Assembly: GCF_000953135.1 (NCBI RefSeq)
Contig: NZ_LN614827.1
Location: forward strand, 1 to 64,000
From: Legionella fallonii LLAP-10
GTDB taxonomy: Bacteria; Pseudomonadota; Gammaproteobacteria; Legionellales; Legionellaceae
Direction of reading: 5' to 3'
Length of the DNA stretch: 64,000 nucleotides
This document shows, piece after piece, positions 10,943 to 21,468 of the stretch. The notes beneath the pieces were generated by a model that did no database searches, had not been told where the DNA came from, and saw only the letters and a list, made by a program, of their open reading frames with translations. A program made the position numbers and the translations under genes. The first letter of the stretch is position 1. Each line of letters begins with the position of its first letter.

Positions 10943-12831
10943 TAAGGTCTGCGTCCATCAAGATAAGTTAATTGGGAAAAGATACTTCTTAATTCATTGA
11001 GATAAGAAAGCATGGTTTCTTTAGGTAGTTCGGCTTGAATTAACTGTCTTTCATAAGATTGAATCAGTTTTTTCGTGTCGAAATGAGCTAAATTCAGCAC
11101 ATTAGTTACCGTATCGCCACTGACCAAATCATTAAGCTCAAACTGCCCGTCATCAGAAAGTTTTACATCTAAAGAATTGGTATCACCAAATAAATTATGC
11201 AAATTACCAAGTATTTCCTGATATGCCCCTACTAAGAAAAAGCCTATAGCATAAGGATCATTTTCATCATAGGGTGGTAACAATAAAGTTGATGTAACAC
11301 AGGAACTACCAGGATACAATTTTATAGTGCCATCAGAGTCACAAGTCAAATCTTGCAGAATGCTGTGCATGCTGGGTTGTTCAGTCAATTGAGAAATGGG
11401 TGCTACAGGGAAAACTTGTCCTATAGCCCAGGCATCGGGTATCGACTGGAAGAACGAAACATTGCAAAAGATTTTTGCCGCCATAGTTTCATTGATTTTA
11501 AATAGCAACGCTTGTTCCGTTGGGTTCTCTTCATCCAATCGTTCTTTTAATTCCATACAGATATTAGTATAGAAGGCCTCAACTTTAGCTTTATCTTGTA
11601 AGCTGATCACTCCATGCTTGAATAAAGAATGAGCTTCATTTAGAGAATGTTCTGCATAATTGTATATTTCTAAGGGAGAGCTATCGGTAATCGCTTGATA
11701 GGTATCATAAATATCGCGGATGACGTGAGAGTCCTCCTCTTCAATTTCTGGTAGAACCGGCGCCTTATCAATTATTTCTATATCAGTAATATTTGATATG
11801 AGCACCGCATGATGTGCCGTTAGTGCTCGACCAGATTCTGAGATAATATTAGGTTCAGGAACGTCAGCATCTTGGCACAAATGTTTTAAAGCTAATAAGA
11901 TATGTGTAGCATATTCGTTGAGGTTGTAGTTCATAGAACAACCTTTATTCGCTCGAGTACCTTCATAATCAACACTGAGGCCACCGCCTACGTCTATGGT
12001 ATCTATTGGGGCATTCAACTGACGTAATTCAACATAATAGCGAGCAACTTCTTGCATGCAATGACGAATATCATGGATGTTAGCGATTTGTGAACCTAGA
12101 TGACAATGCATTAATTGCAAGCAATCAAGCATATTATGGGCTTTTAATTGATTTACTAACTCCAATACTTGTTTGGCATTTAAACCAAACTTGGATTTAG
12201 CACCACCGGTATTTTCCCATTTGCCGGCGCTCTTACTGACTAAACGAATACGCACACCAAGCGTCGGTTTGACTTGTAAACGTGCTGCTTCATTTAAAAT
12301 GATATCTAGCTCGGATTTCTTTTCAATTACGATAAAAACGGTATGTCCCATTTGCTGGGCTATTAGCGCTGTACGGATGTAACTACTGTCTTTGTATCCA
12401 TTACACACTATAGTGCTGCATTGATCTCCTAACATCCCTATAACCGCCATGAGTTCGGGCTTGCTGCCTGCTTCAAGTCCTATTTTATTTTCCGGAGATT
12501 TTAACAACTCCCTGACAACACTTTGTTCCTGGTTAACTTTGATAGGGTAAACCAGTTTGTAGGTACCAGAATATTCAGTATCTTCTTGCGCTTGCGTAAA
12601 GGCTTGGTAAATACGGTGTACGCGATCATGTAAAATATCACTACAACGAATTAGAAGGGGCAAATGTAATCCCAATCTTTGCGCTGCCTCTACAATTGCT
12701 TGTAACTCAACCCCTTTTTTTCCAGCTTTTCTGCTGATTTCAATATTTCCTTTGGGATTGATGCTAAAATAGCCTTCACCCCAATTTTCGATGTTATATA
12801 AGTTTTCGTCTGTAGATTCTTTGCTGTTCAT
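10942..12831 (-). CDS. speA: Biosynthetic arginine decarboxylase
   Basis: PLP-dependent decarboxylation of arginine to agmatine, the committed step of this putrescine pathway. At about 629 residues it is close to the E. coli enzyme (658). The PLP lysine lies in LVYPIKVNQ; the barrel shows HCHLGSQ and [13 protein letters not shown]; the C-terminal fold shows [19 protein letters not shown] prefer ATG at 12831, with a weak GGAA upstream; an in-frame TTG at 12846 would add five residues and has no site. It is flanked by the two enzymes that consume its product. Confidence 0.94.
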   Translation of the reverse strand: MNSKESTDENLYNIENWGEGYFSINPKGNIEISRKAGKKGVELQAIVEAAQRLGLHLPLLIRCSDILHDRVHRIYQAFTQAQEDTEYSGTYKLVYPIKVNQEQSVVRELLKSPENKIGLEAGSKPELMAVIGMLGDQCSTIVCNGYKDSSYIRTALIAQQMGHTVFIVIEKKSELDIILNEAARLQVKPTLGVRIRLVSKSAGKWENTGGAKSKFGLNAKQVLELVNQLKAHNMLDCLQLMHCHLGSQIANIHDIRHCMQEVARYYVELRQLNAPIDTIDVGGGLSVDYEGTRANKGCSMNYNLNEYATHILLALKHLCQDADVPEPNIISESGRALTAHHAVLISNITDIEIIDKAPVLPEIEEEDSHVIRDIYDTYQAITDSSPLEIYNYAEHSLNEAHSLFKHGVISLQDKAKVEAFYTNICMELKERLDEENPTEQALLFKINETMAAKIFCNVSFFQSIPDAWAIGQVFPVAPISQLTEQPSMHSILQDLTCDSDGTIKLYPGSSCVTSTLLLPPYDENDPYAIGFFLVGAYQEILGNLHNLFGDTNSLDVKLSDDGQFELNDLVSGDTVTNVLNLAHFDTKKLIQSYERQLIQAELPKETMLSYLNELRSIFSQLTYLDGRRP

Positions 12832-12996
12832 TGTCTGTTGTTCCAAATGGATTAATCTGATTTAAATGCTCCCCACATTGCCGAGTATTTTGTCTACCTG
12901 CGATGTTGAATGTGTTTCTATGTCCGCCTCATTGACTCATCAGTAAAATAAGCGTCACAGCAACACATACTCTTGTGTCCAGGAGATATCTACTCG

Positions 12997-13845
12997 TTAT
13001 GCAAATGGTTTAATCAATTCCTGGTAGGTTTCCGGTTCACGTTGTTGGGAAAATGGGAATAATCGTCCCCATAAAGCGCGCAGGTCAAAATCCAATTCTG
13101 CTACCAAAACAGCGGGTTCATTGCGAGGAGCTTGCACTAAAACTTCACCCGTTGGCGTACTAATAAAACTACTGCCATAAAACTGTAAGTCATCTTCACA
13201 ACCAATGCGATTTATGGCAATAACAAAAGTATTGCTCATAATGCCTTGAGCCACCATAACTTTTTGCCACATCGGTTGACTATCAAAACCTGGTGCAGTT
13301 GGTTCTCCGCCTATGGCTGTAGGATAAACTAAGAGTTCCGCACCCTTTAATCCATAAATGCGTGATAACTCAGGGAACCATTGGTCATAACACGTTGGTA
13401 AGCCTAATTTGTGTCCTGCAATAGAATGAACCGGATAATCAGAATCCCCTGGTTTAAAGTAAAAGTCTTCATGATATTTTTCCCCGCTCGGAATGTGTTG
13501 TTTGCGGGTAATAGCAATAAGTTCACCTTGGTTATTAAATGCTACCGCAGTGTTATAACCTGCTTTTTCAAAAAGGGATGTAGTGATACACACATTATTT
13601 TCTTTAGCCACACGTCCAACGAATTGAGCCGTAGGTCCCGAATGGATATCTTCCATATATGGGCTACCATCCACATCGGGTCGGGTACAAAAATAAGGGC
13701 TTAGGGTCAGTTCTTGTAAACAAACGAGTTGAGCGCCTTGCTGGGCAGCAGACTTTATTCCCGCGGCTAAATTATCCTGGTGTTCCTCGGCATTTTCATA
13801 CCATTGTTGTTGCACCAGACCTACCTTTAACTTGTTTTGTTTCAT
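12997..13845 (-). CDS. aguB: N-carbamoylputrescine amidase
   Basis: A nitrilase-superfamily enzyme that hydrolyses N-carbamoylputrescine to putrescine, CO2 and ammonia. The Glu-Lys-Cys triad is visible in CLQELTLSPYF, ITRKQHIPSGEKYHE and GLPTCYDQWFPE. About 282 residues from ATG 13845, which has GGGAA upstream; ATG 13857, four codons earlier, has none. It is the first gene of the minus-strand operon, 165 bp ahead of the speA start, so the three genes complete arginine to putrescine. Confidence 0.93.
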   Translation of the reverse strand: MKQNKLKVGLVQQQWYENAEEHQDNLAAGIKSAAQQGAQLVCLQELTLSPYFCTRPDVDGSPYMEDIHSGPTAQFVGRVAKENNVCITTSLFEKAGYNTAVAFNNQGELIAITRKQHIPSGEKYHEDFYFKPGDSDYPVHSIAGHKLGLPTCYDQWFPELSRIYGLKGAELLVYPTAIGGEPTAPGFDSQPMWQKVMVAQGIMSNTFVIAINRIGCEDDLQFYGSSFISTPTGEVLVQAPRNEPAVLVAELDFDLRALWGRLFPFSQQREPETYQELIKPFA

Positions 13846-14163
13846 TAGCTTTCCCATTTACAATATTTATGAAGTGATTTTCCTCACTTAAGTTCAGTTC
13901 TTAATACTGAACTCCCCTGTTTTTAAGAACTTGTTTGCATATTAGTTAACAAATTCTCGGTTTATTGAAATTTAGACTAAAAATAAGCCTATATTATCAA
14001 AAAAAACCCGTATTGTACTAGCATTAATTGTAGTTTATGTGTAATTTTTTTAGCGCAGTTTAATGGGTAATGAGATGAAAACAACTATTTAATGTGAATT
14101 CTTTATAAAAAATGTAGGTGATGCGTTTTAGCCCTTACAAAGTAAGGGCGTAGGGAGAATAAA
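13846..14163. other. Leader region of the putrescine operon
   Basis: 318 bp without a gene. It contains an inverted repeat AGTTCAG/CTGAACT (13891-13897 and 13907-13913) on the promoter side of aguB, which could be an operator, and a small hairpin GCCCTTAC/GTAAGGGC near 14131-14150 just past the 3' end of the next gene, a possible terminator without a T-run. Roles are inferred from position. Confidence 0.4.
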
Positions 14164-15141
14164 CTACCATTTTAATAAGCCACAGAATGAGGAAGCACAA
14201 CTTTCTTCTTTTTTCTCATCTTCGGATTCTATGTTTGTTTTTGCATCTGAACGTGCGGCAGTAAGAGTTGTTTCAGCGGGTTGTTTCGCCCGTGCTCTAG
14301 GTGATGTATTAAATTGGCGATATGGATTACTAACACTGCTTTCATCCACTGTGATTTTTTGTTGCGATTCCGTTGGAGAGTTCATTGCTGCAATAATCAA
14401 TTTAAAAGGACAGTGCTTATCATGAGCTTTGTTCTTTAATTGATCTAGCTGACGGCTAATCTGATGGCGTTGCTGATGCTCTAATGGCGCTAATTTTTCC
14501 CCTATTTCTTGTTCACGACCTTCCAACAGTGACATCAACAGTATTGAAAACTCATGACATAAATCTAAATTAAATTCGTTGCTGGTGAAAAAATCTTGGG
14601 GTTTATTTCCTAATAGAAAACGATCTATCTCTCGACGTAAAGTTAAAGCAGCTCCTACTTTTTCGGCAAATTCACTTTCAGTAAATACTCTGCTAACGTT
14701 GAATGAGAGAGCGCTTCGGCTTTTCATCGGGGTGGCTATAGCGAGTCTTGTGGCTATAGTCACTTCATTACCGCTCAATAAATTTAAAGCCAGATCGTCA
14801 AATTCATTCAATATTCCTTCATTGGTTTCTTCATCCATGAGTAATTCGTGGGGGTTAGTTTGTTCAGGATTCGACAAAGCAAGGATGCATTTTTTGGTTT
14901 CGTATGCCCTGGCAAGTACTACACTAAAGGTTGACTTCGAGGATTGAAAAGAATCGACCTCATGAGCAAAATTTTCCATTTCTTCTGCCGGACAGGCCAT
15001 TAATATTTTTACAGCTAAGTCATGCATCTCTTTTGGAGATAATTTGTCTAGTTCACTATGGTGTTCTGCTAATACATCGGCAGTATTAAGCTTTTCATAT
15101 GGATTATCTAATTGCTTTATTTGTTCGCAGGTGAACGTCAT
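14164..15141 (-). CDS. Orphan protein with E-rich C-terminus (candidate effector)
   Basis: 325 residues, not recognised. It is soluble-looking and largely helical by composition, with no signal peptide and no transmembrane stretch. The last 70 residues are low-complexity and polar, ending in an acidic run ESEDEKKEES followed by CASSFCGLLKW. An E-rich stretch shortly before the C-terminus (E-block) is a known feature of many Dot/Icm substrates, so this is a candidate. Start ATG 15141 follows AAGGAG. I saw no PmrA-type tandem repeat upstream. It is flanked by housekeeping genes on both sides. Confidence 0.75.
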   Translation of the reverse strand: MTFTCEQIKQLDNPYEKLNTADVLAEHHSELDKLSPKEMHDLAVKILMACPAEEMENFAHEVDSFQSSKSTFSVVLARAYETKKCILALSNPEQTNPHELLMDEETNEGILNEFDDLALNLLSGNEVTIATRLAIATPMKSRSALSFNVSRVFTESEFAEKVGAALTLRREIDRFLLGNKPQDFFTSNEFNLDLCHEFSILLMSLLEGREQEIGEKLAPLEHQQRHQISRQLDQLKNKAHDKHCPFKLIIAAMNSPTESQQKITVDESSVSNPYRQFNTSPRARAKQPAETTLTAARSDAKTNIESEDEKKEESCASSFCGLLKW

Positions 15142-15383
15142 GTCAATCTCCTTATAAGTTTAGCTATGGCTGAAATTTATTGTTGGGGATGTTTCAGAAT
15201 ACGGCCGAAGTTATATTAACGGATTCACTTTAAACTGTCATGAAATTATCTTTAAAAAGTAAGAGCATACGAAGGACAACAAATTTTTTAAAATATGTAC
15301 TAAACTTTTATTAGAGGATGTCGAATAAGTAGATAGATTCCTTTTTTGCCTTAAATAATTACAATAACAATAAGGAGTAGGCA

Positions 15384-15641
15384 ATGTCTAAAAATCATTT
15401 ATTACAAGATCCATTCCTAAATGAATTACGCAAAGAAAAAGTGCCTGTGTCTGTTTTCTTAGTGAATGGTATTAAATTGCATGGTGTCATTGATTCATTT
15501 GATCAGTATGTAGTTATGCTGAAAAACTCCATAACGCAAATGGTTTATAAGCATGCTATATCTACAGTGGTTCCTTCTCGTATGGTGAAAGTACCTATGG
15601 ATGATGCGACTGGTGGGGAAGACGGATCTGTGGCAGACTAA
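15384..15641 (+). CDS. hfq: RNA chaperone Hfq
   Basis: A hexameric Sm-like protein that pairs small RNAs with mRNAs. 85 residues: Sm1 with [20 protein letters not shown] and [19 protein letters not shown], and Sm2 with [15 protein letters not shown] (YKHA motif). The C-terminal tail is short and acidic. AAGGAG precedes the ATG. In L. pneumophila hfq is growth-phase regulated, including by an antisense RNA; I cannot verify an antisense transcript here. hflX follows 27 bp later. Confidence 0.97.
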   Translation: MSKNHLLQDPFLNELRKEKVPVSVFLVNGIKLHGVIDSFDQYVVMLKNSITQMVYKHAISTVVPSRMVKVPMDDATGGEDGSVAD

Positions 15642-15668
15642 GCTAATTTGTTTTTGGGGTGTAGCATA

Positions 15669-16931
15669 GTGTTTGAACGTCCGCAAGGTGGTGAGCGCGC
15701 GATATTAGTGCAATTAGCAGTACCAGGCATTGACGCTGATGAGGCATTGACTGAATTTGAGGAATTGGCTCTATCAGCGAATGCCGAGGTATTGGATTGC
15801 GTCTTAGGAACTCGAGCTACTCCTGATGCAAAGTATTATGTAGGAAAAGGTAAAGCAGAAGAGATTAGCCAGTTGGTTAAAGCGCATAATGCAGAATTAG
15901 TTTTGGTCAATCATGAGTTGTCCCCATCACAAGAACGAAATCTGGAGCGGTTGTTCGAATGTCGTGTAGTCGATCGCAGTGGATTAATTCTAGATATTTT
16001 CGCGCAAAGGGCGCGTACCTTTGAAGGTAAACTGCAAGTTGAATTGGCTCAATTACAACATTTATCGACTCGCCTTATTCGTGGTTGGACTCACTTAGAA
16101 CGACAAAAGGGGGGAATTGGTTTACGTGGTCCAGGAGAAACACAATTAGAAACGGACAGACGTTTGCTACGCGATCGCATTCGAGCCATCAATAAACGTT
16201 TAGAAAAAGTTCGTAGTAGTCGGGATCAAAACCGGCAGTCACGGCGCAAGGCTGATTTATCAACGGTTTCTTTAGTCGGCTATACTAACGCAGGGAAGTC
16301 AACCTTATTTAACTCTCTGACGGGTGAGGATATTTACGTTGCCAATCAATTATTTGCAACCCTAGACCCTACTATGCGTAAATTGGATTTGCCTGGTGCT
16401 TCTGCCGCCATACTAGCGGATACCGTAGGATTTATTCGCGACCTACCTCATCATTTAGTTGAGGCCTTCCGTGCTACTTTAGAAGAAACACAACAGGCCG
16501 ATTTATTATTACATGTGATCGACATATCGGATCCTTACTGGCGAGACATGGTCTTAGCCGTACAAAAAGTATTAGAGGAGTTAGGGGTTAGGGATATTCC
16601 TGTTATTCAAGTCTTTAACAAAATTGATTTACAAGAAGGATGGCAGCCGAAGGTAGATTATACTGAGGGTGCTTGTAAAGTATGGATCTCCGCCGCATCT
16701 GGTCTGGGGTTGGATCTTTTGAAAGAAGCCATTGCCGCTCAATTACATGGGACGATTCTGACAGAAGAGGTATTAATTAAATCTTCTCAAGCCAAATTAA
16801 GATCGCAATTATATCAATTGGGTTCAGTGCTAACAGAGTCCATCACTGAAGAAGGGGACTGGCTGCTAAAGATCAGGATTACTAAGGCGCAAAAACAACG
16901 CTTATTTGCCATGGAAGCGGAGCAAAATTAG
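15669..16931 (+). CDS. hflX: Ribosome-associated GTPase HflX
   Basis: A GTPase that binds 50S and splits stalled ribosomes under stress. The HflX N-terminal domain is followed by RGWTHLERQKGGIGLRGPGE and the G domain: G1 GYTNAGKST, G3 DTVGFIRDLPHHL, G4 NKID. GTG at 15669 gives 420 residues beginning FERPQGGERA, the usual N-terminus, with GGGGTG just upstream. The in-frame TTG at 15648 is unlikely. It is in an operon with hfq. Confidence 0.95.
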   Translation: MFERPQGGERAILVQLAVPGIDADEALTEFEELALSANAEVLDCVLGTRATPDAKYYVGKGKAEEISQLVKAHNAELVLVNHELSPSQERNLERLFECRVVDRSGLILDIFAQRARTFEGKLQVELAQLQHLSTRLIRGWTHLERQKGGIGLRGPGETQLETDRRLLRDRIRAINKRLEKVRSSRDQNRQSRRKADLSTVSLVGYTNAGKSTLFNSLTGEDIYVANQLFATLDPTMRKLDLPGASAAILADTVGFIRDLPHHLVEAFRATLEETQQADLLLHVIDISDPYWRDMVLAVQKVLEELGVRDIPVIQVFNKIDLQEGWQPKVDYTEGACKVWISAASGLGLDLLKEAIAAQLHGTILTEEVLIKSSQAKLRSQLYQLGSVLTESITEEGDWLLKIRITKAQKQRLFAMEAEQN

Positions 16932-16961
16932 GAATAAAGAAATTATTGACCAGGGATAGTA

Positions 16962-18824
16962 ATGAAGAATAACACAAAGACTGCAGCCTTAACTTTAGGT
17001 GCTCTTGGTATCGTTTATGGTGATCTTGGGACAAGTCCATTATATGCATTGCAGCAAGTATTGACTAAAGTCGATGTTACCCCACTCCATGTTTATGGGG
17101 TGTTATCTTTAGTCTTTTGGTCTCTTATTTTAGTGATTTCTACCGGCTATGTGACCGTTTTTTTGCGTGCAGACAATGATGGTGAGGGTGGCATCTTAGC
17201 GTTATTATCGTTATTAAAACGACAAAACAAAAAATTTCCACACATTCTTTTTCTAATGGGGATGATTGGTGCGGGCTTGCTTCTCGGCGATGGCATGATT
17301 ACCCCAGCTATTTCTGTGATTAGTGCTATTGAGGGTTTACATGTTATTTCACCGCATTTTTCCCATCTTATTATGCCAATCGCTTTTGTTATTCTTTTAA
17401 TCCTTTTTCTTTGTCAACGTTTTGGGACTAATGCTATCAGCATTTTATTTGGGCCTATCTTGTTGTGTTGGTTTATAACCATTGCTATTTTGGGAGCTAT
17501 AGCTATTTCCCATAATCCCGTGGTTTTAAAAGCAATTAATCCTTTTTATGCCGTTGATTTTCTTTATCAGGGCGGTTGGCATGCTTACTTGCTCTTGGGT
17601 GGTATCTTTTTAGTTATTACTGGTGCGGAGGCAATGTATGCTGATCTGGGGCATTTTGGCAAAAATCCTATTCGCATCGGATGGTTTTTTATTGCCCTTC
17701 CTTCTTTGTTACTTAATTACTTCGGACAAGGAGCTAATGTTCTAAGTCATCCAGAAGCTGTTTCAAACTTATTTTACTCATTAGCTCCTTCATGGTTTGC
17801 CTATCCTTTATTAGTCATCGCTACTTTCGCAACGATTATTGCGTCACAGGCAGTGATTTCCGCGAGCTTTTCTATGGCCAGGCAAGGGATCTTATTGGAG
17901 ATATGTCCTCGTCTGTCCATTATTCATACCTCTAAAAAAGAGACTGGGCAAGTTTATGTTCCCCAAGTCAACTTCTTTATTGCTTTAGGTACACTACTGC
18001 TTGTAGTTATATTCGAAAGCTCTGATGGTTTAGCTGCAGCCTTTGGCATGGCCGTAAATTTGGTAATGCTTATTGTTGCTGTGTTGGTATTTTTTGTCGC
18101 CTTAAAGTTATGGAAATGGACTTATACCAAAATAGGATTAATTTTTTTACCACTCATTATCATCGATCTTATTTTTCTTGGAGCAAATATTCCTAAAATT
18201 GATGAGGGAGCATGGATTCCTTTAGTTTTTGCCGCTCTGATTAGTACTTTGATGATTACCTGGCAAAGAGGCATGCAGATAGTTAGAACTTATTTTTATA
18301 AGAATAAAGCGCCATTAGCCGAAATCATTAAGGGCATGGATAGATCCCAACTTAAAGCTATAGATGATTTAACGGTGATTTTTGTTACAGACCCTTATGA
18401 TAACAGTGCTAGTAGCTTCTTAAATTATGTGAAGCTAAATCATATTATGCCCAAAAATACTTTGATTGTTAAAGTTGTTGTTGATGATTTCCCCTTTGTT
18501 AGAGAGCAGAATCGTTATGAGTTAACTTCATTAATAGATGGCTATTATAATTTGACACTACACTATGGTTTTATGCAGTCTATTAATGTTCCTCGCACGC
18601 TTGATGCGGGAGTGAAAAATAAAATCTTTCCTTTTCCTTTGAATATTTGTTCAGCCACATTCTTGGTTGAAATCATCCACTTTGCTGTGGGCAAAAAAAA
18701 GTATCCGCGATTTTTTAATTGGCAGAAAAGACTCTTTAGCCTTTTGTTACGCAACTCTCAACTCAGTATAGAGTTTTTCCATTTGCCTCCTGCTCAGACT
18801 ATTTCTATTGGTAGTTATTTATAG
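16962..18824 (+). CDS. kup: Kup family potassium uptake transporter
   Basis: An inner-membrane K+/H+ symporter. 620 residues, the same size as E. coli Kup, with about 12 membrane helices in the first 440 and a cytoplasmic C-terminal domain. Motifs: GIVYGDLGTSPLYALQ at the N-terminus and LLLGDGMITPAISV in the third helix region. It begins 30 bp after hflX on the same strand, so it may be read from the hfq promoter as well as its own. Legionella genomes often carry several Kup paralogues. Confidence 0.93.
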   Translation: MKNNTKTAALTLGALGIVYGDLGTSPLYALQQVLTKVDVTPLHVYGVLSLVFWSLILVISTGYVTVFLRADNDGEGGILALLSLLKRQNKKFPHILFLMGMIGAGLLLGDGMITPAISVISAIEGLHVISPHFSHLIMPIAFVILLILFLCQRFGTNAISILFGPILLCWFITIAILGAIAISHNPVVLKAINPFYAVDFLYQGGWHAYLLLGGIFLVITGAEAMYADLGHFGKNPIRIGWFFIALPSLLLNYFGQGANVLSHPEAVSNLFYSLAPSWFAYPLLVIATFATIIASQAVISASFSMARQGILLEICPRLSIIHTSKKETGQVYVPQVNFFIALGTLLLVVIFESSDGLAAAFGMAVNLVMLIVAVLVFFVALKLWKWTYTKIGLIFLPLIIIDLIFLGANIPKIDEGAWIPLVFAALISTLMITWQRGMQIVRTYFYKNKAPLAEIIKGMDRSQLKAIDDLTVIFVTDPYDNSASSFLNYVKLNHIMPKNTLIVKVVVDDFPFVREQNRYELTSLIDGYYNLTLHYGFMQSINVPRTLDAGVKNKIFPFPLNICSATFLVEIIHFAVGKKKYPRFFNWQKRLFSLLLRNSQLSIEFFHLPPAQTISIGSYL

Positions 18825-19064
18825 AGAAATACTGGTTCGTTACATGAAAGGCTATTTTAAATAGTGTTGGGTTGTTAAAAAAAATCCCATATGGTTCTTT
18901 ATTGGGCTTATTGTTTTTTTATGAATTAACATCGACTTACAGCGATAGTTAACGGGGGCAATGTTATGCTCCATAATGATCATCAAAAAATCATGTAGAT
19001 TTAAATATGATCATATAGTATTATTCCTGGAATTATTGATTTATGTAATAACTAAGGAGTAATG

Positions 19065-19832
19065 ATGCCTCACTTTTTTACAAAACCATCGAACATTTTG
19101 ATAGAGCATGAGTTAACTTTGGCTGAATATCTCGCTAGAAAAGTGAAATTTAATCCCAATGACCCATTACATACTCAGTTAATTACTTCCTGTGCTCAAT
19201 CAGTTAAGGAAAGACTAGCTAATTTACAAAGTATTGATATAAAAATGACTGCTGGTTTTGCAATAGGAATTGCTGCCCTTCTTTTATCGTATTTTTTGCC
19301 ATTTACTCTAGTTGCTATAGCTGGTTTTGCTTATGGTTCTTATCAATTAGCTCAAAGACAATATGCCTATGCTGAACACTCTAGTGCTCTTGAAAATTTA
19401 TCAAAAAGCTGTCTTTGGGTTCTTGGTGATGTTAATGTGGAACAGCAACGAAACCATGCACTTAATAATGTTCCCGCTGTTCAAGAAATGATAACTACCT
19501 TAGCACCATTAACAAGTACAGAACAATTACGTGAACTTATTGATACAAGCATTGGAGAGGTGTTGCTTCAGGAAATAGAAAAGATTAAAGAGAACATTAC
19601 TCTTTTTGATGAGCATCTGGATAAAGAAAAAATGGATCTTTATTTTAAAATTTATGGTTATAAACAAGGTGGCTTTTGGGCAATTTCATCTGGAATAGGC
19701 TATGCCATTAAAAATGGGTTTTCTGCATTGGCCTCGACGATTTCTTCTTGTTTTTCGAGTGCTTCTTCGAGTACTGCCCCTAGTGACTCTTCGAACACAA
19801 ATGATTTGGTACAGTCTACCTCTAGGATGTGA
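19065..19832 (+). CDS. Orphan membrane-associated protein (candidate effector)
   Basis: About 255 residues, not recognised. A polar N-terminal part is followed by one long hydrophobic stretch (about 62-92: AGFAIGIAALLLSYFLPF and onward) able to form a hairpin, then a helical region, a second weakly hydrophobic segment (WAISSGIGYAIKNGFSALA) and a Ser/Thr-rich tail. The architecture resembles membrane-targeted Legionella effectors, but no domain is identified. ATG 19065 is chosen over ATG 19062 because AAGGAG is 5 bases away rather than 2. Confidence 0.7.
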   Translation: MPHFFTKPSNILIEHELTLAEYLARKVKFNPNDPLHTQLITSCAQSVKERLANLQSIDIKMTAGFAIGIAALLLSYFLPFTLVAIAGFAYGSYQLAQRQYAYAEHSSALENLSKSCLWVLGDVNVEQQRNHALNNVPAVQEMITTLAPLTSTEQLRELIDTSIGEVLLQEIEKIKENITLFDEHLDKEKMDLYFKIYGYKQGGFWAISSGIGYAIKNGFSALASTISSCFSSASSSTAPSDSSNTNDLVQSTSRM

Positions 19833-19863
19833 GTACTAATTGCCGCAAGTAGTTTACCGCTGC

Positions 19864-20034
19864 GTCGGGCAACAAATTGCCCAATGGCGCTACCTTAATA
19901 AAAGGAAGAAAAAATCGTAGCCCGTATTAGTGCAGCATAATACGGGAATACCCTAGCTCAGTGCACTGAAATCCCGGATTACGCTGCGCTCATCCAGGCT
20001 TAAGGTAGCGCCATTGGGCAATTTGTTGCCCGAC
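19864..20034. repeat. GTCGGGCAAC element with 34-bp terminal inverted repeats
   Basis: Positions 19864-19897 and 20001-20034 are exact reverse complements over 34 bases (outer end GTCGGGCAACAAATTGCCCA). They enclose about 100 bp with a further internal palindrome (GCCCGTATTAGTGCAGC and CATAATACGGG). No coding capacity. A related truncated copy is at 9787-9905, and a fragment is at 48076-48097. It resembles a MITE. It ends 5 bp from the stop of the thioredoxin-like gene and could terminate transcription from both sides. Confidence 0.85.
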
Positions 20035-20038
20035 CTTA

Positions 20039-20503
20039 TCAGCTATTTGCTGCGATCACTTGCTCCAGTGTTTTTGCCGTTTGTCCACCATATAAGGTTT
20101 TAACCAATCGTCCTTGAGGGTTAAAAATAAAGGTTACTGGTACCCCTGTGATGTCACCAAGACGTAATTCGTTGGAGGGATCTTTCAGTAAATTAGGATA
20201 ATTGATATTAAATCGCTTAATCAGATTCCTTTGTTGAAATAAGGGTAATGCATCGAAGTTTACTGCATATAAAGCGACGGATTCTTCTTTATGACGTTTG
20301 TAAAAGCGATTAAATTCTGGAATTTCATCAACGCAGGTTTGACACCAACTGGCCCAGTAGTTAATAAGTACCCATTTTCCTTTGAGCGCTGAAAATGAGG
20401 TACTTTGACCATGGGTATCTTTTAATAAAACATCGGCCTGACTTATCGATGTTATTGTCATCAATATCAGAGTTAAGTACACATATTTTATAATAGATTT
20501 CAT
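20039..20503 (-). CDS. TlpA/ResA-like periplasmic thioredoxin
   Basis: 154 residues with an N-terminal signal peptide (MKSIIKYVYLTLILMTITSI then SQA|DV) and a thioredoxin fold: WVLINYWASWCQTCVDEIP with the CxxC pair, and the cis-proline region TGVPVTFIFNPQG. Such proteins reduce disulfides in the periplasm, for example for cytochrome c maturation or a specific client; the partner cannot be told from context. The ATG follows AGGTAGCT. Confidence 0.88.
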   Translation of the reverse strand: MKSIIKYVYLTLILMTITSISQADVLLKDTHGQSTSFSALKGKWVLINYWASWCQTCVDEIPEFNRFYKRHKEESVALYAVNFDALPLFQQRNLIKRFNINYPNLLKDPSNELRLGDITGVPVTFIFNPQGRLVKTLYGGQTAKTLEQVIAANS

Positions 20504-20637
20504 AGCTACCTCTTGGTTTTAGGCTGTTATTCTAGCACGTTTTAAGCGGTATCCCAGATTGTTTTGCCTCGAAGTCTAATAGGAAAGACGGATATTTTGA
20601 ACTATGCTTAGAGTAACAATAGTAATGGCGTGTTGAT

Positions 20638-21468
20638 ATGCAAGAAATAAGGATAAGGCAATTAGTTAAAGGGACTTTAGTGCGTGAGGGTGCAGGAGTT
20701 AAGTTACATCGTTATATAGGGGTAGAGCAGACTAATGCATTTGAGCCCATTTTGCTTTTTGATTATTTCGATAGTAGTGATTCTTTAGATTATATAGCGG
20801 GTTTCCCTCCTCATCCTCATCGTGGTTTTGAGACCATCACTTATTTAATTCATGGAATTATTGCGCATGAAGATAATCAAGGTCATAAAGGGGCTATCAA
20901 TAGTGGAGGTGTGCAGTGGATGACAGCAGGTAAGGGAATTATTCATTCTGAAATGCCTTCCTCCTCCAGTGGCAGATTACAAGGATTACAGATGTGGTTA
21001 AATTTACCTGCTGCACAGAAAATGAGTGAACCGCGTTATCAAGAAATAGCTCAGGAACAATTACCTGTTGAAACGATGGATTCGGGAGTCGTTATTAAAG
21101 TTATTGCTGGCCGAACGGATCAGGGAACGAGTTCCCCTATTAATAATATAGCAACACATCCTTTGTTTTTTGATATGAGCTTGCCAGCAGGTAGTCGTGC
21201 GAAGCAGCGAATTCCTCGGGACTATCAGTCCATTTTATTTGTCCTATCGGGAGAAGTGAGCATTGCTGGACGTAAGGTTCAACAACACGTTCTAGCAAAC
21301 CTTGGTACCGGTGACGTCGTGACATTAAAGGGGGATCAAGAAAGTCGTTGCCTGCTGATTGCTGCGGCCAAGATTCATGAACCTATAGTGCGTTATGGTC
21401 CTTTTGTGATGAATACGCAACAAGAGATAGCTCAGGCAATGGATGATTTTCGTAGTGGTCGATTTTAA
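20638..21468 (+). CDS. Pirin family protein
   Basis: 276 residues with the two-cupin pirin fold. The metal site is in the N-terminal cupin: FPPHPHRGFETITYLIHG and the later QWMTAGKGIIHSEMP. Bacterial pirins include quercetin dioxygenase-like enzymes and proteins that bind metabolic enzymes; the substrate here is unknown. It stands alone, with a strong hairpin directly after its stop. Confidence 0.9.
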   Translation: MQEIRIRQLVKGTLVREGAGVKLHRYIGVEQTNAFEPILLFDYFDSSDSLDYIAGFPPHPHRGFETITYLIHGIIAHEDNQGHKGAINSGGVQWMTAGKGIIHSEMPSSSSGRLQGLQMWLNLPAAQKMSEPRYQEIAQEQLPVETMDSGVVIKVIAGRTDQGTSSPINNIATHPLFFDMSLPAGSRAKQRIPRDYQSILFVLSGEVSIAGRKVQQHVLANLGTGDVVTLKGDQESRCLLIAAAKIHEPIVRYGPFVMNTQQEIAQAMDDFRSGRF

